A stretch of 64,000 nt of DNA from Epiperipatus broadwayi (taxonomy: Eukaryota; Onychophora; Udeonychophora; Euonychophora; Peripatidae), in NCBI GenBank assembly GCA_028023455.1, contig JAQFVV010000028.1, forward strand, positions 1,065,501 through 1,129,500, written 5' to 3'. The translations under genes and the position numbers were made by a program. Below the pieces are notes generated by a model that was not told the DNA's origin, ran no database searches, and was given only the letters and a program-made list of their open reading frames with translations. Below, piece after piece: positions 46,914 to 56,914 of the stretch (positions are counted from its first letter, which is position 1; the number at the start of each line of letters is the position of its first letter).

Positions 46914-47245
46914 TTAAGGAATCTTATTTAAATTTTTAAATTCTTCAATAAACTCTTCATCCTCCAAAACAGAAAATTCCTTCACTGAATTCGGTTGGCA
47001 ACGTTTTAATAAAATCACATCCATCTTTGTCAAAGCTAAGGCTATCCTGGAGAACTGTTGTGTCTCAAGTAGTAATGAGATTGCATGTGAATTAAAGACC
47101 ATTCTATGTATTCTGATGGAAACCATCGAATGTACCTATGAATGAACAGTTCTTTATTTATGGCCAATCTCATTATTACTTGAGATGGAACAGTTTCTCC
47201 ATAACATCACTAGCCTTGACAAAGATGAAATGTGATGTCATCAAA
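46914..47245. repeat. Foldback element
   Basis: 'atctttgtcaaagctaaggc' and 'tcaagtagtaatgagattg' (47018-47083) pair with 'caatctcattattacttgag' and 'gccttgacaaagatgaaatg' (47165-47240), with about 80 bp between. A 70-codon minus-strand frame at 46914-47126 (with SVKEFSVLEDEEFIEEF) overlaps the left arm. Its right-arm counterpart is not open, so I do not call it a gene. Confidence 0.55.
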
Positions 47246-47400
47246 ATATGAGCACCCTAATACAACAAAAGAATGTTCTTATAAACACTTAGTTAAAGAA
47301 TTTATCAATTGACAGATTCTTCATGTGCTGGATGAGATAATTTCTCTACACAGAAAAGTAATATATGATAGAGCTGAGAAAAGTTTTATTTTCATCTTAT

Positions 47401-47808
47401 AACCATAAAAATCTACATTGTAATATATATATATTTAGTATGTGCCAGCGAATATATGACTAGGTCTCTCTCCACACTTTCCTCGGTATTGTTTCTAAAT
47501 AAACACATGCATTACATAGTGACATAGTTTAGTTAGTTATCACAAAAATTCTAATGCACTATCATGCATAGACCATGAGATAAACTTGAAATGTGATAGT
47601 GTGTTTTTTTTACTTTAATCCACAATGGACCAATGTGTTGACATTAAAATTTATTTTAAAATGGGTAAAACTGCTATTAAACATTTGAAATATCAAACCA
47701 TGTTTGTCAGTGAAGACATAAGTCTCAAGAACATTTTCAAGCAGTTTACAAAAGTTAAAGACAGGGAGAGGATTGAAGATTTATAACACACTATCCATGA
47801 AAATCTAC

Positions 47809-47884
<76 letters not shown>

Positions 47885-48215
47885 TGTATTCAACATGTTC
47901 CAGTGAATATGTGACTGGTTCTCTCTTCACACTTACCACAGTGTCACCGCTGGATTAACATATGCATTATGTAGTGATATAGTTTAGCTAGTCATCACAC
48001 AAATTTTAAGGCACTATCATGCATGGACCATGAGGTAAAACTTGAAATGTGATAATCTGTTTCTTAACTTAATCTAAAGTGGATTGATATGCTAACATTA
48101 AAATGGGTAAAACTGCTATTGACCATTTGAAATAATTCAAACTGTATATGTCAATGAAGACATCCCAAAACATTTTCAAGTAGTTTACAAGGTTAAAGGC
48201 AGGAAGAGGATTGAA
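47401..48215 (+). repeat. Tandem duplication split by a (TA)n tract
   Basis: Units at about 47401-47790 and 47795-48215 share 'aaaatctacattgtaatata', 'gtgccagcgaatatatgact', 'gcattacatagtgacatagt', 'gcactatcatgcatagacca', 'aaatgggtaaaactgctatt' and 'acattttcaagcagtttaca'. The second unit continues into L1/Tx1-like coding sequence and the first breaks off, so the duplication probably arose within a LINE remnant. A third, older relative is at 16240-16620. Confidence 0.65.
47815..47882 (+). repeat. (TA)n microsatellite, ~68 bp
   Basis: Pure alternating AT at the junction of the two tandem units. Unit 1 has only a short TA run at the matching place (about 47423-47435), so the tract expanded after duplication. 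It generates a spurious Ile-Tyr repeat frame. Confidence 0.95.
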
Positions 48216-48419
48216 AATAATGCCATGTCAGGAATCTTGGCTTATTATGCTCCCTGGGTGGCTTTATATAACAAAACAATACTCAGAATAAATCAGTTCA
48301 CAGAGAAATATGTTTGGGATAGGGATTCTAGATGGATCTCAATAGCAACCTTGCAAATGCCAATAGAAAAGGGAGGTCTTGGCCTTGTTAGTCCTGGACT
48401 AGGCAAGTGCATATGTTAA
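48123..48419 (+). pseudogene. L1/Tx1-like non-LTR polyprotein fragment
   Basis: A single frame is open from 48123, directly after a TGA, to a stop at 48417-48419. It reads EDIPKHFQVVYKVKGRKRIENN, shortened here to VVYKVKGRKR, then YYAPWVALYNKTILRINQF, EKYVWDRDSRWIS and LQMPIEKGGLGLV. In L1 and Tx1-type proteins, the segment after the RT thumb has the same layout: aromatic cluster, 'F-x-W', then 'L-x2-P-x2-x-GGLGL'. It has no catalytic motif and no tail, so this is an isolated remnant. A frame shift follows and weak similarity continues to about 48540. Confidence 0.6.
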
Positions 48420-48540
48420 CATAATTAAAAGTCAATTCTTGGGGCCTTTGGTTAATCACACTGGCACTTTCAATGAAATTGGATGTGAGGGAGGATCTTT
48501 TATAACTGATCTGTCCATTGATTACAGGGATCTTCGTTGA

Positions 48541-49233
48541 TGATCTAAATGTGTCCAATTTTGAGGGTCTTAAATATAAAGACATAATAAATCATCTTAA
48601 ATGTAATGATAACACATAATAAATTTATAATTTAAATTTAACTTTTGTTTAACTACTTTTACAAATTGTAAATATTTCTTTTGTTAATAAAGTTTTTTAT
48701 TATTAAAAACTCATTTCATGTTGTAATTTCTGATCTAGCAGTTAGTAGTGCTTTAAAATTTTTATAGTGAATAGTTAAACTATGCTACTATGTAATATAT
48801 GAATTACTTAGGAAATTGTACAGCAAGTATCTTAGATAAAGAACCAGTCATCTTTTCAATCTGATACACTGTTTATATTAAACTATAATAAAATCAGTTT
48901 TTTACAGTATGAATTTAATTTAAATTTTTGCAATTTGGCTACAATATTCTTTTTTACATGTAATCTATGACAATTCCACCACTGAAATATAATTATATGA
49001 ATACAGTAATAATACTGTTTCTTAATGTATTTTTGATACAGAATATGCTTGTCAAAGCAAGTATTAGGCTCCAAAGTCTATAGATAAAGTTTTTAATATG
49101 TTCTCAATATAAAAACAATATATTTAAAATATTATTTTTTAAGTCATGAACATAATATTCTTTTTTTAATTTTAAATTTTATTCAACTATATAGTTCTTA
49201 TTATTTTAATAAATCCATTTTTTTTAAAAGTCA
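48541..49233. other. Non-coding, nothing recognised
   Basis: AT-rich. The minus-strand frame at 48883-49074 is unsupported. Confidence 0.4.
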
Positions 49234-49247
49234 CATAATTATTTATA

Positions 49248-49880
49248 AGCTAATGCACATGCACTTTGTAGATGTCACTATATAAATGAATACTCCTACT
49301 TTTTCAAACACAAGATAAAGTCTTTGGGAAAAGATAGAATGAATCCATCTATCTTTTTGACCCAAACGTATATGTATGGGCAAATCTTAAGTGTTTGAAA
49401 ATGAGAGGTGAAGTTGTTAATTGATCACCTTAAATTACTTTTTTTACTACTTGAATGAATGACGCTTATGAAATTTCTAGAATTTATATGTCATTACATA
49501 TGTAAACAAGTTTATAAAAACATCGCGCTATATAAAATAAATGTCTTATTTACATATGTTTAATTTAATAAGAATGACATATTGTATATTCTAGAAATTT
49601 CACAAGCTGTCATTCATTCACGTAGTAAAAAAGTAATTTAAAGTGATCAATTAACAACTTCACGCTCTCATTTTCAAACATTTAAGATTTGCCCATACAT
49701 ATACGTTTGGGTCAAAAAGATGGATGGATTCATTCTATCTTTTCCCAAAGACTTTATCTTGTGTTTGAAAAAGTGGGAGTATTCATTTATATAGTGACAT
49801 CTACAACGTGCATGTGCATTGTCTTATTGGTATTACAGTTTATAAAAACATCGCACTATATAAAATAAATGTCTTGTTTA
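49248..49880. mobile_element. Palindromic retroposon (family B) with 14-bp target-site duplication
   Basis: 'cataattatttata' at 49234-49247 and 49881-49894 flanks the element exactly. Inside are two ~245-bp inverted arms (49253-49497 and 49572-49819) that pair almost throughout, for example 'cacaagataaagtctttggg' with 'cccaaagactttatcttgtg'. The ~75-bp loop carries 'tttataaaaacatcgcgcta' and 'tataaaataaatgtctta'. The same tail recurs after the right arm at 49838-49880 and forms the 3' end. A long duplication plus a fixed 3' tail suggests target-primed insertion rather than cut-and-paste. No coding sequence. Confidence 0.7.
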
Positions 49881-50343
49881 CATAATTATTTATATAAAAA
49901 AACTTTTTAATTAATCCCAAACCTATTATAATTTAAAGAGATTCCCTATTTCAAACTTGTAATAAATGGTAATTTCTTTTAAAAAAAGATAGTTGATGTT
50001 ATTTTTTTTATCATTATACTTTTAATTTTCATATTAATAAATTTATTGATTTGTTTTATTACTCTGTAGAAATCACAACTGATCTAAAAGATATAATTAA
50101 GTTGTTTTCTTAAATATTAATACATATATTGGTGCATGAGTTCAAGATCAAGACCAGATTGCATGTTTGTATGTGAATAATATTAAAATGTAATGTTAAT
50201 GCAATCAGTTTGTTATAACATGTAATTCTTAGAGGTGTGCAATATTTAATATTTGTGCTTTAAACATAGCAATATTATTTTCAATGAAATATTACCAAAT
50301 TTACCACTTTCTTTATTTTGCTGTGATATCTTATAAAAATGCT

Positions 50344-50610
50344 AATTTATCCCCTCTACATTGAACACTTTTTAGCAAAAAACCCTTTATTGTACATATA
50401 TGCATACACAATCTTACATTTCAACTGTCCTGCAGTCTTCTTCAGAACCATTTTTACTTTAATTTTTTAAAAGTAAAAAAAATGTTTTTAAGATAAAAAT
50501 GGCTCTGAAAAAGACTGCAGAACAGTTGAAACATAAGATTGTGTATGCATGTATGTACAATAAAAGTTTTTTTTTGCTAAAAAGTGTTGAGGGTACAGTA
50601 GATAAATTGT
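50344..50610. repeat. Palindromic element with 'CTGAAGAAGACTGC' motif
   Basis: Left arm: 'gaacactttttagcaaaaaa', 'gcatacacaatcttacattt', 'ctgcagtcttcttcagaacc'. Right arm, inverse: 'ggctctgaaaaagactgcag', 'aaacataagattgtgtatgc', 'ttttgctaaaaagtgtt'. Arms are about 115-125 bp with a short loop of 'tttaattttttaaaagtaaa' type. It shares the tcttcttcaga / ctgaagaaga block with 28906-29500. Confidence 0.75.
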
Positions 50611-51007
50611 TTTCAATGATTGTTTCAAATATCTTACAAAACCAACTATTGACAATTCTGATTAATTAATGCCAAAGATATTTTTTAGTTATATTTTTTA
50701 AATCAATAACCACATTTCTATTATTTGAAAGCATTTTTTTATCATGTATATTTTTATTTAATAATTTCTTAACTATACCAAAGTAAATAAACAAAAAAAT
50801 TATACTTATAATAAAAGCAAATGTGTAGTGTTTTTCTTTCTTTACATTTTCGCTCATACTAGTAATGAAGGCACTGATGTAACCTAACTGCAATTTTTTT
50901 AAACACAACCTCTACATGTTTAAAATACTTCCTTTGTTCTTTTCAAATTGGATTCTGTTTCGATGTCTAGCCAAATTAATTTGTTCATATTTACATTCCT
51001 AATTTTA

Positions 51008-51259
51008 AATCAGCATTTATTTTTTATAGCGTCTGTATACAATTGTAATCACATTCATATCGGCTTAAAACCAAATTGTGCAAACGCTTTTTATGAGTGT
51101 AGATTTGCTCATATATAAATATTTGAGTCGTAGTAATAAGAGGATTCCTTTTATTGCTGCATAAATTCTATATCTTGTATTGGTCAGAGGGTATTCATTT
51201 ATTATTTAACACTCGTAAAAAGCATTTGCACAATTTGGTTTTAAGCCGATATGAATGTG
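51008..51259. mobile_element. Terminal-inverted-repeat element flanked by 13-bp direct repeats
   Basis: 54-bp inverted repeats lie at 51047-51100 and 51209-51262 ('tcatatcggcttaaaaccaa' against 'ttggttttaagccgatatga'), nearly identical. 'attcctaatttta' occurs at 50995-51007 and 51260-51272. The right copy abuts the arm, whereas the left lies 39 bp outside it, so the direct repeat may be a target-site duplication of a unit with a short 5' leader. About 108 bp lies between the arms. No coding sequence. Confidence 0.55.
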
Positions 51260-51272
51260 ATTCCTAATTTTA

Positions 51273-52439
51273 GTATATTACTATTTTTAGTTTAAATATA
51301 TTAATAATAAACACCTTGAGATCTTGTGATGTTTGAGCAACAGGAGTATTAGATTAAAAGTTTCAAACTAAGCATCTTCAGATCATGAATCAATTGCTCT
51401 CCCAGTATACTAAACCACAAGGGAGATCCTAAAGCAATATTTTTGGGAAGGGTTCTTTGTAAGAGATTCATAAAACAACATTAAAGGGTGAGGGTGTTGA
51501 AAAGTATAAGAATCAAATAGTTTAATATTAAGTAAATAATTCTTAAGGCAAATAGTTTTGGTGAGATGAAACTGGTCTATACAAGAGATCAGATGAATAT
51601 ACCTAATAAAATTAAAATGGCATATAACAATATATCACCAACGATATCTCAAACTTCAGTCATGGATCAGTTAGAAATTCATTCATCTATAAATATATTA
51701 GAAAATATATTATTGTATGGATTGTTAACTCATATTGGCACTAATTTTTTTTTGCAGCATTCTCCCAACTATCCTTCTCAATAAAGGTCATTCATGGTCT
51801 TTTGACATAATTTGTAATTGTTTGGATCAAACAAAGAAACTTTTTTTTGCATACTATTGACTACTAACACTTTTTCAATAACTTAAAATCAAGTTTAATA
51901 TTCTCCTATAACCCATCAGAAAAGATTGATTTTAGTCTTTTTTATTGATGACAAAAAGATGGGAAATAAGAGCTGCCTTCACCTTTGCTAAGATGTAAAT
52001 GACAGTCAAGTTGAGTGGCAGTTTTCCACAAGATACTATTCAGGAGTTCCATAAAAGCTGCTAAAAGCAGCATAGAAACTTAAATACTTACCAAAATAAT
52101 TGACATTTTTATTATGACTTCAAAGATTGGTTATCTCATGACTTTGATTATGTTTGAGTGAAATGCCTGGTTCCTCCCACTGTAATGCAATTATATACTT
52201 ATATTGAACGAGTGCAAGAAAAATAATAAACTAATAAAATACACCAATGACTTTAATCTATTAAATGTAATATGATTGAAGGATATTGCTTTTGCCTGTT
52301 GTTATATATAAATTTATTGTATAAAATAAAATTATTTTTAAAATAAATACACAATACAATACATTTTAGTCTCTTCTGTTATAACCAGATGCACGAATAT
52401 ATTACATAATATTCACTTATAGTAGAATAGCATTAGCAA
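51273..52439. other. Mostly non-coding
   Basis: SINE-like debris on minus occurs at 51310-51440 ('gatgtttgagcaacaggagt', 'ctctcccagtatactaaac'). The 72-codon frame at 51566-51784 is unrecognised. The rest shows nothing. Confidence 0.35.
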
Positions 52440-52945
52440 ATAAAGCATTTAGAATGTATTTTGTGGACCTTAGAAGAGAGAATTAAGGAAAAGATTAATT
52501 ATATGCTATGTGTGGAGTGTACTATTATATGGTTGTGAAACATGGACAATGAGTAAAAAAAGTAGGAACAGATTGGAAACCTTTAAAATTTGAGATGGGT
52601 AAGGACCAAAAAAATCAGTTGGATTAATAAAATGACAAATGAAGGAATTATGAAAAGAGTAAATAGGAAAAAAAAAGATTGATAGAGAAATTAGATATTG
52701 ACAGAGAAACTGGACTGGCCATATAACAAGAAAAAAAATAGTTTAATGAAAGATTTTTGAAGGAAATGGTGAGTGAAAAAAAGAAGAAACAATGGAAAGA
52801 TTGACCTTTCTAGATGCTAAAGAGTTGGAAAGAGATATATGGAATTGAAGAGCAGGGCAATGAAAAGAACAGAGTAAATAAATGGTTGATTTTGTGCTGT
52901 GACAGCTCACTGGGCCTGCTCATAGGGCAGAATACTTAAGCCATT
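52440..52945 (+). pseudogene. Second non-LTR family, 3' remnant (best copy)
   Basis: Readable blocks in order: 'VLYGCETWTMSKKSRNRLETF' region, shortened to YGCETWTMSK ('tatggttgtgaaacatggac'), 'NEGIMKRVNRKK', 'NWTGHIT', 'SLMKDF', 'MLKSWKEIYGIEEQGNEKNRVNKW' region, shortened to EEQGNEKNR, and 'CDSSLGLLIGQNT'. Frame breaks are frequent. The same family is at 5400-5885 and 44765-44965. All three copies are in plus orientation and are 5'-truncated. Confidence 0.7.
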
Positions 52946-53024
52946 TGCAATGTCAACAAATTTTTGTGATAGATTTCTAAGTAACATATCAAGCAAATGA
53001 AATTAACTGAACTGTTATTCACTT

Positions 53025-53031
53025 AGTAGAT

Positions 53032-53071
<40 letters not shown>

Positions 53072-53081
53072 ACTAAATTCA

Positions 53082-53121
<40 letters not shown>

Positions 53122-53127
53122 TGAATT
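53025..53127. repeat. Two adjacent TA-core hairpins
   Basis: 53025-53074 pairs 'agtaga' with 'tctact' across a pure TA tract. 53076-53127 pairs 'aattcatctgtatatata' with 'tatatacagatgaatt' perfectly across another. The two sit head to tail with only 1-2 bp between, an extrusion-prone configuration. Confidence 0.75.
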
Positions 53128-53283
53128 TGAATAAAGACCTATGTCATAAAACCAAGTCTCACTGTATTGACTATTGTTGGTTTCAAGTATTTCTGTATCT
53201 AAAACTGTGTATGGGAGTTTATATAATATACATACATATTCAATACAAATACAGATATCTATGATATAATTTACTTTTAAAAA

Positions 53284-54440
53284 TGCTTATGGATAGAAGG
53301 GTAGACTCTGGCCCTCAAAGTCTCTGGATGTTGTTCCAGGCCATTCAATCAACGTTCTTTTTTTATGTTCCCAGCATGCTTTGCTTCAGTGGCAGACTCT
53401 GAAGATCAAGGTCCATGGATCACAGCCCAGCTCTGTCACTTTCTGATGCTTGAATTTTTTATGGACTACTGAAGTTCTATATTCTTTCTGAGTTTCCACC
53501 ATGCTTCACTGCATTAGTAGAGTGGAAGGCTCTGGAGTTTAAGATCCATGGATCGCAGCCCAGCTCTGTCACTCCTGATGCTTGATTTTTTTTTTATGAA
53601 CTCAAGTTCTATATTCTTTTTAAGTTCCCAGCATGCTTCACAGTAGTAGTAGAGTGGAAGGCTCTGGAGTTTAAGATCCATGGATCGCAGCCCAGGTCTG
53701 TCACTCCTGATGCTTGAATTTTTTATGAACTCATTCTATATTCTTTCTGAGTTCCCAGCATGCTTCACTGCAGTATTAGAGTGGGAGGCTCTGGAGTTTA
53801 AGATCCATGGATCGCAGCCCAGCTCTGTCACTTCTTATGCTTGAATTTTTTATGAACTCAAGTTCTATATTCTTTCTGAGTTTCCAGCATGCTTCACAGC
53901 AGTAGTAGAGTGGAAGGCTCTGGAGTTCAAGATCCATGGATCATAACCCAGCTCTGTTACTTCTGATGCGTGAACTTCTTATGAACTCCTGAAGAATAAA
54001 CCATTCAATTATTATAGTCTTTCTTAGTTCCCAGCATGCTTTGCTGCAGTGGTAGAGTGGCAGACCCTGGAGCTCAAGGTCCACAGATCACAGCCCAGCT
54101 CTGTCGCTCCTGATGCTTGAACTTTTTATGAACTTCTGAATAATAAACCATTCACTTACTACCTTCTTTCTGAATTCCCAGCATGCTTTAGTGCAGTGAT
54201 AGAGTGATGAACAAAGTCCATGGATCACAGCCAAGCTCTGTCACTTCTGATGCTGCAACTTCTTATGAACTTCTGATTAATAAATCATTACTACTCTCTT
54301 TCTTAGTTCCCAGCATGCTTTAGTGCAGTGAACCCCTCTCTAGAATTCACAATTTGTGGATCATATCCCAGCTCTGTAACTTCTAGCGCTTGAATTTTTT
54401 ACAAACTTCTGAACCATAAATCACTCAATTATTTTTAATA
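53284..54440 (+). repeat. Tandem array of tRNA-like SINE monomers (8 units)
   Basis: 'ccagcatgct' or a one-base variant recurs at 53371, 53496, 53628, 53755, 53884, 54031, 54178 and 54310, with spacings of 125-147 bp. Each unit reads: 'cttcactgcagtagtagagt' (A-box-like GTGGTAGAGTGG), 'ctggagttcaagatccatgg' (degenerate B box), 'atcgcagcccagctctgtca', 'cttctgatgcttgaattttt', 'tatgaactcctgaataataa' and 'ccattcaattattatattct'. Units 6-8 carry the extra 'aataaaccattcaattatt' segment that explains the longer period. Solo copies are scattered elsewhere on both strands. Confidence 0.85.
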
Positions 54441-54759
54441 TTTTTACAATTATAAATATTGAAAGATATAATCAAAATAATCAACAACAAATAGAGTAAT
54501 GGAGTTGAAAAAAATATAATACAATAATAAATCAAGAAATAGATAGAGAAAGGTGTAACTATATGACCGACTAACTTTCCTGGATACACGAGATGAATAA
54601 ATGATGATTCAAGACAGCATTCATAGAATTTTTGAATTCAATTTTACACATTTTCTAATTTTTATTTAGTATTTTTTAAAACTCTGGTTATTGAAACTAT
54701 GGATTATTAGAACCATGGGTACAGTGGGAATATAGGTCACAAGTATCATCCCCATTGTC

Positions 54760-54850
54760 AAGCATTGGTGGTCAAGAGATGAGCGACAGCTGCTTTACAA
54801 GCAGTTGTCCCGGTTAGCGGGTTCGCTTCCCGGCTGATGCTATGACACAT
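54760..54850 (+). repeat. tRNA-Val-like SINE
   Basis: 'cagctgctttacaagcagtt' forms the anticodon arm with loop TTTACAA (TAC), followed by 'gcgggttcgcttcccgg', the best B box of the three copies in the window. The A-box side is 'ggtggtcaagagatgagcga', which is imperfect. The RTE remnant on the opposite strand begins about 15 bp downstream. Confidence 0.6.
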
Positions 54851-54864
54851 GAGAGAAAAAAAGT

Positions 54865-55045
54865 ATCATCCGCATTATCACTTTCAACCATTAAATATGC
54901 ATGGCTGAAGAAAAGTCTCTCCACGTGTAACCCTGTTTCCCATTCCAAAGCCTTTCTTTTCTACAGAACACTAAAAGATTTCTTTATTGCAACCACTTAT
55001 CTCACACGTGGTCTCTTTCTGGGTATTTAAAAATTTCTTGGGATC
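54865..55045 (-). pseudogene. RTE-type LINE remnant, minus
   Basis: On the minus strand: 'cccaagaaatttttaaatac', 'ccagaaagagaccacgtgtg' (equivalent of RPRKRPHVR), 'agataagtggttgcaataaa', then an internal gap, 'ggagagacttttcttcagcc' (equivalent of LGETFLQ) and 'atgcatatttaatggttgaa'. It is decayed and lacks a clear GAT tail. Confidence 0.65.
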
Positions 55046-55540
55046 TAAAATAAAGATACACGAAGCAGTGTGTTCATTCATGTGCTATCTATGCATTTGT
55101 TAGTGCAGAAATTAGATTGTAAAATATTTTATATATATATTTTTTTTCAAATAAAGGAAAATCCTTCAAAACTCTTTTTTTTTAAAAAAAAAAAAAAAAC
55201 TTAATGGGAATTATAGCTAAAGCAACATTTTGCTTTATTATCTTATTTTTACAAGATCAATATTAAAATCAATAGCTAGATTCATTTGTAATTTAATTTT
55301 ACTTTAATGATGTGCAAGTTTGAAATTGTAGAAAAACACAATCTGAACTTTTTACTTTTCAAATTAAATACCACAACACCTATTTCAAATTAATATTTAA
55401 TTTACTTTAAAAAATATATATAAAAAGAAAATATCCATTAAAATTATTCACAGTTAATAATTTTACAAAACATATTATACTTTTAAAATGAATAAAAGAA
55501 CATAATGTAATATTTATTTTGAATAAAGTAGAAATAAAAT
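55046..55540. other. Non-coding, nothing recognised
   Basis: Low-complexity AT sequence with an A/T homopolymer junction at 55171-55199. Confidence 0.4.
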
Positions 55541-55675
55541 GATTTACCATTTGGAAGGTCTCACGGCGCTCAAGCACCAAAAGTGGTAAAACTAGCTACA
55601 GTTTACAAAGCACAATCTTTTAGTTCTTCAATCCAAATGTCATACCACTATACTAAATCATTCAGAATAATTATC
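55541..55675 (-). repeat. SINE remnant, minus
   Basis: 'aaggtctcacggcgctcaag' (inverse of the gcttgaac-atgaact tail region), 'gtttacaaagcacaatcttt', then 'ataccactatactaaatcat' (inverse A-box region). This is the 53.3-kb SINE family or a close relative. Confidence 0.45.
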
Positions 55676-56556
55676 TTGAGTAATATAATAGTGAGAAAAC
55701 TTAGAAAATTGTTGTTTTAGGAGTTAAATTGGTTTAAAATTAGATAAAACTGCTGATGAGCCAAAAAATCATATAGTTTGTGTCTGTATGGAGGGGACAA
55801 AAACCGAGAAAAATGTCAGCGCAATATTTGACATGGGATTACAAATGACAAATACATTTTTGAAAAGACAAGAAATCAAATCGTAGATTTATATTAATAT
55901 AAATTGTAAAAAGAGTAAAATACTATGAAGATACTAAAAAAGATTTGACAAATTTAAATATTTAATAGTTGTGTTGTTTTAAAACAATGTTTATGATTGG
56001 TTCAATTAGTTTTACTTCATTATTAAAAATGAGATAAAAATAAAAGATTATTATCATTTAATAATTTTGTAAAATAAATGTAAATTTGACCATAATCACA
56101 ACAATAAAAATGTACATGTTTAAAATATATAAATAAATGTTTAAACTTTAAATTAAACATGACTCAATGGATATGTAAACAAAGGGAGTAAATCACTCTC
56201 TCACAGACTATGAATTAAAAGCACTAAATGATCAACAAAGGGTCAAAAATAGAATGAATCCATCTATTCTTGGAGTTGTGATGTTTATAAGCAACTCTTT
56301 GTCAACATTGTTGGTAATTCAGAATGAAATTAATAAATCAGCAAGATGGAATATGATAAATAGATGTGATGTGCTGCAGAATTTCCATCCTTCTGATTCC
56401 TTTAATTTTTTTTATATGAGCAAGGCTAATTAGTTGTTATTTATTTATTTATTATTATTATTATTATTGTTAATATTTTTCCTAAGAGCAAGATTAATTA
56501 GAGGATTTGAACCAACCCTTATATATAAATATATCAAATTTCTACTATATGTTGCC

Positions 56557-56885
56557 TTTGACAGAATAGCTCAGTTGGTAGAGCGTTTGCCTTAAATTCA
56601 ATATTCAAGAATCTAAAGGTGCGAGTTCAAATTCTAAGAGAATATTGTCACTGGGTATATAGGCCAGCAACATCTGAAGAACAGTGGAAAATAATACTAT
56701 TCGAAATATTGTGTAATTACTAACCTGTGTTGTCTATTTGGGTGTTATTACTAACAAGTTGTTTGTATTCGGAAAGTTTAAATAAAGTTTAAAATTGTCT
56801 ATACATTCAACATTCGCTCATAGATGATGAAAATAGTCCAACATATCACATCTAATAATATACCATCATCACAAACCTTCAGAGG
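56557..56885 (+). repeat. tRNA-derived SINE, single non-palindromic copy
   Basis: The head: 'atagctcagttggtagagcg' is a near-perfect tRNA D arm/A box, and 'gtgcgagttcaaattct' is the B box. The A-to-B spacing is about 12 nt longer than in an ordinary tRNA, and the anticodon region 'ccttaaattcaatattcaag' does not fold well, so it is not a tRNA gene. The body has 'gtcactgggtatataggcca', 'gcaacatctgaagaacagtg' and 'ttcgaaatattgtgtaatta', then one minisatellite-like unit 'actaacctgtgttgtctatt'. The tail has 'gatgatgaaaatagtccaac'. It is the unrearranged version of the elements at 31975 and 43325. Confidence 0.75.
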
Positions 56886-56914
56886 AATATGATAATTTTT
56901 ATTAATCTAATAAT

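Noticed and set aside
47773-47958. Ile-Tyr repeat ORF
   Set aside because: It is the translation of the (TA)n tract.
56557-56640. Possible functional tRNA gene
   Set aside because: The A and B boxes are good, but the acceptor stem does not pair, the anticodon arm is not formed and the spacing is too long. It continues into a SINE body found elsewhere.
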